A stretch of DNA of 64,000 bases. Source: Euptelea pleiosperma (lineage: Eukaryota; Streptophyta; Magnoliopsida; Ranunculales; Eupteleaceae). Below the pieces are notes generated by a model that worked only from the letters and a program-made list of their open reading frames with translations, did not search any database and was not told the DNA's origin. This document shows positions 56,471 through 64,000 of this stretch, piece after piece. The position numbers and the translations under genes are program-made. The stretch's first letter is position 1. Every line of letters starts with the position of its first letter. Where the stretch lies: NCBI GenBank assembly GCA_035048495.1, contig CM068552.1:21268154-21332153 (forward strand), given 5' to 3'.

Positions 56471-57183
56471 ATCTGAAGCACGACTTAAAAGACCTTTTTA
56501 GAATGGTAGATATAAATATCTCACCAATTTGGTTTTTGCAATTTATCAGTGGGTCCCTCCACTTGGTGTTGGTTCTTATATATAGCAGCATTTTGATGTC
56601 ATGACTCATGACAGCCTTGATAGCATAAACTTATAAGACGTAATGCTCTCCAACTCATCTTCCTTAGGTCCAGACTCCAAACCATTGGATGGTCCTTGAG
56701 ATTCACATCACACAAATCCCGATGATCATAATACGATACTGATATAGTGATATGCCCCTACTATATTTAATATTTTCATACCATGCTCTAGTTTATAATA
56801 TGGAATATCTAAATCTAATTCAAAAAAGTTGATGGTCCTCGAGATTTACATCACACAAATCACGAAAACAATTTAATGGTTTAGACCTAAAGACACCAAA
56901 ACTAAAGTATTATCGTCAAGACGATACTATCAAGTAAATAAGACAAAAAATATAAGACAAATATATATATATATATATGCGGTATCCGGTACCAATATCG
57001 ATATTGTATTTGCGACAATACAAGTATGCCGAACATGTTTAGAGATCCGGGTATCATAGAATTATAAAATCTGAGAAGAGGAAAGGTTGTATTAATTAGC
57101 AGAACGTGGGCCATGGGTAATGACCCGATTATTATTATTATTACGAAAAATTTTTAAAAAAAATTATAAAAACGAATACGCAT
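56471..57183. other. No recognisable gene
   Basis: AT-rich DNA with a (TA)n tract at about 56,961-56,978. Confidence 0.4.
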
Positions 57184-57354
57184 AGCCATTTGAATCGGCG
57201 TCAACCTTTTTGAAATTTAATCCCCAAAATACCCTTGTAGAATCCATTTCGATTGGCGTCAGATTACATCTGGCGCCAATTGAAATAGAGTCAGATCATG
57301 TCTGGCACCATTTCAATTGGCGCCAGATTAGATCTGTCGCCAATTCAAATGGCT
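57184..57354. repeat. Palindromic ATTGGCGCCAGAT cluster
   Basis: The block is bounded by AGCCATTTGAATCGGCG and its inverse CGCCAATTCAAATGGCT. About five GGCG(C/T)CAGAT units in alternating orientation lie between. Confidence 0.8.
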
Positions 57355-57751
57355 ACTAAACTTGTTGCACTCTCTCCTTTTTTTATATGAATAGGCCCAT
57401 TTTGGCTCATCACACATCTCTTTTACATATATCTCAATCTCTCTCTTTGATCTATACTTTCCAACATACTTACATCTTTGAAATGGCAGCAAAGTAAGCA
57501 AATATGGAGGTCAAATAGACGTGGATACGTCCCTTTCCGCATCGAGAAAGAAAACATGATATCAAACTCAGTGCCCCACTTTATTTTTATACTTTGAAAA
57601 ATTGCCAATTTGTTTATCAAATTCAACGCCCCTTTCCACTCTCGTCGTGGAATATGATTAAGATGCTATTAGGATTCTTTTTATCCAGAAATGATAGCAA
57701 GCAACGAGTTGCACAAATGCAACCCACCCCTTTAATTCAAAATTTTTTTTT
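57355..57751. other. No recognisable gene
   Basis: Short open frames on both strands without family resemblance. Confidence 0.4.
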
Positions 57752-58058
57752 TTCTTGCCATGTGGCACACTCTTTCAGGCCTTCTGACCCATGAATGTTT
57801 GGGCCCACGCCTTGGTTAATCTACACATCGGTGTGATTGGTGATGATTTCTTGATCTTGGATTTTAGTTCTTTTTCATCATGGGCTTCATCGATTGGCGT
57901 ATGTGTTGGTTCCAAGCCCATGATGAAAAAGTGCTCTCAAATCCAACTGCTAAAAAAAAACTAAATCACTCTTGACTTTTTTGTGTAGGTCCACCAAGAT
58001 GTGGGTCAAATATTCATGGGGTCAGTGGTCTTAAAAGAGTGCTCCACGTGATATTTTT
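57752..58058. repeat. Fold-back MITE copy 11
   Basis: It begins TTGCCATGTGGCACACTCTTT and ends AAGAGTGCTCCACGTGATATT. AGCCCATGATGAAAAAG-type arms surround the loop. Confidence 0.82.
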
Positions 58059-59095
58059 GAGGAATTTTCGTTTCAAACTTTCAGCATAGAAATTTATATA
58101 GTAGATTTTTCTGTTTGAGGGTGCCGTCTTGTGTACGAAACGCGTTGAACCAGTGTTTTCCAATGTATACTATTTATAATGAATGGGCCAAACATTGGGT
58201 CCAAGCCCATGATGAAAAAATAATGCCTTTGGTTGATTGCAAGGAACTAGTGTTCAATGGTTTCCTTGTCTCACTTGCAAATGGTGCAGATAGGATCATT
58301 AGGTAGACTTCTGTTGTGGATCATTACTATCCTTAGTTTGAATTGACCCTACGCAGACTTAACTCGTTTAAGTCGCTCTATTTTTATTAAGTTTTAGATG
58401 AATATTTTAAATCCGATCTTGTTTTCTCTTACCAATTCCATTGTAGACGAACAGACACGTTAGATTATGTAATCTATGGTAATTAGTAGACTTAGGTGGT
58501 GTTTGGTAAATTAAGTTATCGGATCTAAAAGCTTAAAGTGCTTAAGGTCTGATAGGTTAATGACTTCTGTCTGAATTACTTAAAATTAAGTCAAGGGCAT
58601 TGTGGGTATTTTAAAATATTTATTAGGATATTTTGTAAGTTTTTAATAGAGAAAGCTTTGAGAAAAGGGCAGTGTTGGTATTAAAAGAGAATCTGAGAAT
58701 CGTTTTTAAAGATTCTTTCACTTACTGTAATAAGTGAAGGGAGGGTCACTTTTCACTTTTCACTTAATTTCATTAAGTTTGGTGTGAAGTGCTACTTAGG
58801 GCAGGTGAGAATGATGCGTCCCCACCACAGGTGGATACTCAAGCTGCACCTACATAGAATGACGGTGGACTGTCCCAATGGATCTGCAGATTGCGCGCAC
58901 ACAAGGTGCCCTGACCAAGGTGTCATCGATGAGAGTGAATCGACAACCAACTTTGAAACTATGTAGTGACACATGAAAATAAACGAAGAATTGGTTGAAC
59001 CAAGAGTCTTCACTCTCCATATAGCTATGACGGTCGCTACACTCCTAGAATTGGTCTCCATTAGTCTAGCAGAACCAAGGGAGTCACTTGTACAA
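58059..59095. other. Intergenic DNA with a possible hAT-type MITE remnant
   Basis: GGTGGTGTTTGGTAAATTAAG at 58,495 and a weak inverse near 58,770 (CATTAAGTTTGGTGTG) suggest an old MITE of the TGTTTGGTA type. The rest is unremarkable. Confidence 0.35.
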
Positions 59096-59099
59096 GTCG

Positions 59100-59375
59100 A
59101 TAGCCGCCCCAAGAATATCTTCGGTGGATCTGCAAACTAAAAATCAGGCTGATTAGTGATTTACAACTTTTTGATCTTTGCACCCAAATAACGCTCAATA
59201 ATGCTCAAATTCTTACGGTTAAAATCAATCCATGAAAATAACCTCAATCCAATGCTTAGAAATCACGGATCAAGTTTATTTTTTGGTTTGTAGGTCCACC
59301 AAGTGATTGGCCAACCATCCATATGGTCAGTGACCACTAAGAATGTGCCATGTGGCTTGTATTGTTGGCTGTGAT
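59100..59375. repeat. Fold-back MITE copy 12
   Basis: The core AAAAATCAGGCTGATTAGTG, GTAGGTCCACCAAGTGATTGG, ACCATCCATATGGTCAGTG and end AATGTGCCATGTGGC define it. The left arm is eroded. Confidence 0.75.
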
Positions 59376-60111
59376 CGGCTTCGCTCACAGCATGGTGTGA
59401 GCGAGGGAAGGTTTACTCGGTGAAGATGGAGGGAAAGACATCAATCAAGTTTGAATTTCTTCCTGCTGAAGGAAATGAAAAGTAACAAAAAATGAACCTA
59501 AATATCTAACCGTGAACTAAAATGTTAAAAGTTGTTTTAGAGGGGGGCCTAAAGGTATGTATTTTCACAAATACGAACTTCTTTGTAATGTCCCTCAATT
59601 TTTGGTGCATGACCTTCAATCCTGACCCTACATTTGTCATTCAGTCACCCTTTTCCCCATCCAGCCTTCATCAAAGAAACGACCCATTCATTAGAGGGTC
59701 TTGATTACCCTTGACTTTGCCGCATACCTACACAAGAAGTTTTTGTACCTTCAAGGGGGGGTCTGGTTTATGATCATCCTCAAAAAGGTGCGTTCTTTTT
59801 TGGTCAGTGAATTCTTCAAAATCCAAGGAACAAAAACCCTGCCTCCAAACACCCCCCAAAAGTGTGTACAAGACAGTAAATATTAAGTGGTCACAAGGAT
59901 CTCATCTCTCCAAAACTGAGATCAATTAACAAGATAAACACAATATAAATGCACTCCCAAAAGATAAAACTAACAAAAAAAAAAGAGAGGATTTGCTTGA
60001 AAGTCTCAAAAAGTTAAAAAGAGTGAAGATATGCTATATGAAGGTTATAATTACAGTGACTGCACATCTATTTTAAGATGATGCTTGAAACTTGGATTTA
60101 CATCACAGGAA
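59376..60111 (-). other. 3' flank of the SPOC-domain gene
   Basis: AT-rich DNA downstream of the stop codon, probably including the 3' UTR. No other gene is seen. Confidence 0.4.
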
Positions 60112-63060
60112 TCAAAAACCTCTACTCCTAGGGACATCAGGTCTCCAGTCCATGCTATTCTGCCCGCCTCCAAATCCAGCAGGTGCCCCATAAAACTGCC
60201 CTTCAACGGGCGGACCACCAAAATTACAAGGCTGTATGAGCCCATTCGCCTGGACAGAGGGGCCACGGGAACCAGATTGTGGGGCCCAACTTGGAACTGG
60301 CTGCCAAGGAGAGGCCACATCTTGTTGACCTTGCATCATGTTCATCGGAGGTTGCAGAGACTGCAAAGACATGTGGCGGGGCACCAATTGTTGCATAAAG
60401 GGTCGAGATGGATGATGGGGTGGCTGCTGATGTGGCACTGACATCAAATGTTGTTGATTTACCAAGTAGGGTGGCAATGCGGGTGGCTGAAAGCTGTTTA
60501 CTGGAGGTTGGGGTGGGGGTGGGGGTGGGGGTAGTGGTGGCATCTGCTGTTGTTGGTGTTGGGGTTGCGGTTGCCACTCTGGGATGTCATCATCATCATT
60601 CCAAGGCTGAACCTCAACCCCAATTGTTCGACTTTGCTGCCAGTTCACCGGCTTAGCACTCATTTCACTATGCCCGTACTTGTGTATCAGCTCTCTCATC
60701 TGCTCAACTGGACGAGGAGGCAATTGAGCAGGAGGGTTGACGGGGGCCATGCCTGGCCCTTGAGAGGAATTGGGGGCAGAAAACTGTGAAACTGGCAGAT
60801 TTGAGCCTCTAACAAAGTCGAATTCTGGCAAGTCATCCTCATCCTTAGCAGCTGGTGGGCCAAAGCCTGGTGGAACATCATCAATGGGTTCATCTTCAGG
60901 CGGGGGTGCAGGGTTAGAGGGAGGTGGGCCCATAGGGAGGGGTGGTATTGGGATAGCATTCGAATTTGCATTCTTTCCTTGCTGTCTTCTTAAATGGTGC
61001 TGCTTTTTTGAGCTTTGCTTATGGTGCGAGGAAGAGTTGGGTGATATTGTGGAAGTTACAAGAGCCTTTCTCCATACAACAATGCCAATGAGGCCATTAT
61101 CTGTAGCATTAAGTGTTTCTGTGTGGTCCTTTGGCAGGTGCTTGCCAAGCATCTCAACTGTTCTCCTGTCGGGTGGGCAGAAGTACAGTTCCACACCTGG
61201 GGCAGGCTCAGCAAACCCCACTCGCTCGTCCACAACATATGAATCCACCACCTGCAGGAGAGGAATTTGGGGTGAGGACACAACTGCCAACTGTTGAGTG
61301 TTGATGCCAGGAATGCAAAAAATGAGGAAGTGAGCAAGCCGTTACCTCAGAAAGGTTCGCACTGCCACTCTCGGGGGACCCCTCCTTACAACAAAATTGA
61401 ACCACCTGAAGAGGACAAGAATGTCACAAACAACCAACCGAACGATGAAAATTTACCTTTTAAATGTGGTTAATATATAAAATAACAGAAACATGGAATT
61501 CAAATCTAAGTCAAGCTGTATGAATGAGTCAAACACTACTTTCTTTTCCTCCAGCGTGCTTTGATTCGATTGTAGATATTGTGAAAACCTCATTAGCTAA
61601 CAGGATCCACCATAAAAGGATTTAATTGTATGGTGTATAATCGATCCTAATTTATCATTTCTCTTTAGCTATGTTGCAAACATACAAGAGCAAGTGTCCG
61701 AATCGACACAGGTACCAGATGTCAAACGCCATGTAACTTGAAAAAAAAAAAGGGGAGAATTGCTAAAAAAAAGGCTATCTAATCATGCTTTGTTTATTCA
61801 TATTTTGTTTTTTAAGTACGGGTCCCATTTTTCTTTTTCTTTTTAGGGTTAGCATTTCTTAAATCATGTTTTGTTTACTACAGTAATTTAAATGGTAAAA
61901 GTAGTAAGTGGGAACTAAAAGTAGGATCTGAAAGAAATGGATGCCCATGCAAATTGTGTAAAGGCGATCCTTAGTTGTCATATTCAGCCTACAATCCTCT
62001 GCGGGTATTTCTTTCAAAAAGTTATCCTTCTTAGCAATTTTTCCAAAAGAAAAAAAAAGGTTGGATTCAATAGTATGATGTTAGTAACATAAAAATAATT
62101 AATACCTTTAATAAACAGTAATTTCTTTATAAGAAGAAAAAAAATTACTGGGATGTATCATATATCTAGTAATAATACATTCAGTATTATCATGTTAATA
62201 ACATAAAAAGAATTAATGTGTTAATAAAATAGTAATTTTTTTACAAGTAAAAAAATTGTTTTTAATGAGATGTATCATATATCTAGTGACAAGACCATAT
62301 ATAAATCTGATCTCATATTTTCTAGAAAGATGCTTTTACTGGGAAGGGTAAAACTATCAACTTAATGATGCCACTCAGGCAAATAAATAAAGGTGATTTG
62401 GTGGTGTCATGCCAGAAATACAAGTTATGCGTTGCGAGCCAGCATGTGTAGACACTGATACATCATCCGACATAGCTCTAGAAATCTATTATCTTTGGGA
62501 CTTGTATTACCGAGAACTCCCCTCAGCATAGTAATGTGAGAATTATTGCTACTCAGCAAAAGTACCCACACATACAAATGCTTCAAGTGATTTGTTTAAG
62601 CTACACCTAGACTTACTCGTTCTAGGCTGCCAACCTTTTTCTCATGTCAGGCGCATGTTTTCTTATTATATAAAAATGAATACAAAAAGCTTAAGTTAGA
62701 AAATTTTATATGGGATCTTGAAGGATTCTATGAAACATAAATTGTTTCCTTTCAAAATGATCCCCTTTTTTTTCCTCTTCTTACTTTTCACATTCAAAGC
62801 CAACATCATATAACTGCAGCTGGTCAGGTGTAGAATTAATGTAGATCATAAGATAATATATTGCATCAATAGCAGTCATGATATAAAGACAAGAAATGAA
62901 ATGATATACACAATCAATTACAAGAAAACTATGATATACCATGATCGCACGACTTCGAGACATAGGAAGCTCTTGGAGGAACTTCTCAAATGCATCAAGT
63001 CTGACTCTACCCTTTATCTCAAGAAAGTTCGGCCACTCATTTGTAGACGTTTTTTCACCA
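60112..63060 (-). CDS. SPOC-domain protein, C-terminal exons (plant TFIIS-central/SPOC type), 5' part outside window
   Basis: Three exons join in phase on the minus strand: 63060-62940, 61405-61346 and 61251-60112. They give about 440 C-terminal residues. The SPOC domain is read across them: GEKTSTNEWPNFLEIKGRVR, LQELPMSRSRAIM, VVQFCCKEGSPESGSANLSE and VVDSYVVDERVGFAEPAPGV, then ELYFCPPDRRTVEMLGKHLP. A basic stretch (HHKQSSKKQHHLRRQQGKN) and a long Pro/Gln-rich tail with eight consecutive prolines follow. Proteins of this kind in plants pair a TFIIS central domain with SPOC and resemble animal PHF3/DIDO. SPOC domains bind phosphorylated partners such as the RNA polymerase II tail. The exon upstream starts with a split codon (phase 2) and lies beyond 63,063, probably beyond the window. 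No break is seen. Confidence 0.9.
61406..62939 (-). other. Intron of the SPOC gene (1,534 bp)
   Basis: The donor is ATCATG|GTATATC and the acceptor CTCTTCAG|GTGGTTC. It holds AT-rich DNA and a GTGTCCGAATCGACAC motif near 61,690 related to the repeat at 18.6-19.0 kb. Confidence 0.85.
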
Positions 63061-64000
63061 CTGTAACAACCCAAAAAAATAAAAGAAATATCAGCAAGCA
63101 GGAACAAGGACCACATACGGATGTCAAGATTCGGATTGAGCTTCTTGCGTGAAACTTCTGAATTCAACATGATCATCCCAATCTTTTTGTTAAACAAAAA
63201 TCAGCTGTCAATAAGAAAAATCTGAAGGTTACATCCCCCAAAATTGAAAGGGCTACTCTCTCGGGATATTAACATGCAACTTTAATGAATTCAATAAAAT
63301 AATAGCAGGAAGCCATAATTCGTTTTACATATGTAGTATCAATGTTAAAAGTTCCAACTCTAGGCTGAAAGATACTCCCCAGCAGACCAAGTATGATAAC
63401 ATGCACGTACTTAATAGATCCAATCATGAAGAGCCAAATACTTCAAACTTACACCAAAGAATTTCTATATGAACTACTTTTCTTTGTTTTGTTTTGTTTT
63501 GTATTTCTGTTTTTTTTAAGCAGGTCAATTCAATTCATAATTGCCAGAGAGAAATGAATGCTGGATATGATGTGAAAAATGGATGCAAAGGACTCGTTTT
63601 ACAACATCTAGAACATCGGCATCATTTCATCCAAGTCTTGTACCAACTATTTGGGGTCTGCTACTTTAGATGCACAAAAATAGCTGAAGCATCAGGACCA
63701 TCCATGTGTCATGATCACACGATCTCAAATCATCATCAAGCTCTCAGACCAAGAAGGGGGGCATAATAAGACTCCGATTTTAGCGGATCCAGCCAGTAAC
63801 AAGGTCGGACAACTACCCAACCACCTGAACGAAGAAGCATCAAGTCCAACTATTTAGCAGAAATGACCATCCTACCAGAAATGCATACATGCCAATCATG
63901 CAACAGCAGAGCCATAGGGTTGAACTCCTAAAAGAAAACAAATATCGACAGGTTGCCAATTTAGAGAAGGAAAGTAATAGTGTGTCACTATCGGATCTGA
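63061..64000 (-). other. Upstream intron of the SPOC gene, to the window edge
   Basis: The acceptor GGTTGTTACAG precedes the first exon seen. No further SPOC or TFIIS exon was recognised to 64,000. A TACCAACTATTTGGGGTC motif at about 63,640, common in plant repeats, lies here. Confidence 0.6.

Noticed and set aside
60408..61297. Plus-strand open frames over the SPOC gene
   Set aside because: They are antisense shadows of the proline-rich last exon.

Overview
The window is nuclear DNA of a flowering plant. Three host loci with plant-type exon-intron structure, CT-rich leaders and TATA boxes sit in a dense mix of plant transposons (CACTA, hAT, Mutator-like, LINE, SINE, Copia, Gypsy, solo LTRs, fold-back MITEs). 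The species cannot be named from the sequence. Gene density is low (about three loci in 64 kb), which suggests a medium or large genome.

Host genes, all on the minus strand: (1) a single-exon DUF679/DMP four-helix membrane protein at 10.9-11.6 kb; (2) a complete FYVE-less FAB1-type phosphatidylinositol-3-phosphate 5-kinase at 19.9-34.0 kb. Twelve coding exons join with consistent phase into 1,799 codons. One intron is GC-AG, one exon is 34 nt, and one intron is swollen to 5.9 kb by nested transposons; (3) the 3' end of a SPOC-domain protein (plant TFIIS-central/SPOC, PHF3/DIDO-like) at 60.1-63.06 kb, whose 5' part lies beyond the right edge.

Layout: 0-1.3 kb, decayed LINE ORF1-like sequence. 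2.09-10.49 kb, an 8.4-kb CACTA (En/Spm) element with TAA target duplication, holding a broken Transposase_24 gene, the right end of a second CACTA element, a gene-like captured leader and an 18-copy, ~179-bp satellite with a five-monomer higher-order duplication. 10.5-19.8 kb, DMP gene, hAT element, Copia and Gypsy gag remnants, LINE ORF1 fragment, MITEs. 19.9-35 kb, FAB1. 35-39.4 kb, clustered fold-back MITEs. 39.4-48.6 kb, one minus-strand L1-like LINE split by two solo LTRs (2.9 and 2.3 kb), each with a 5-bp target duplication. 48.6-51.5 kb, LTR-like DNA with a CCAATCGATTGG cluster and a tRNA-like module. 51.9-53.3 kb, a third solo LTR with an in-frame 84-bp repeat. 53.8-59.4 kb, MITEs, a SINE and a palindrome cluster. 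60.1 kb to the end, SPOC gene.

No operon or multi-gene pathway is visible; the three host genes look functionally unrelated. The most unusual structures are the satellite inside the CACTA element, a high-copy fold-back MITE family (about 12 copies here) whose ends often carry a G-box-like CACGTG, the LINE broken twice by solo LTRs, and the 84-bp codon-length repeat in a solo LTR. Boundaries supported by target-site duplications are base-precise; other repeat boundaries are approximate.
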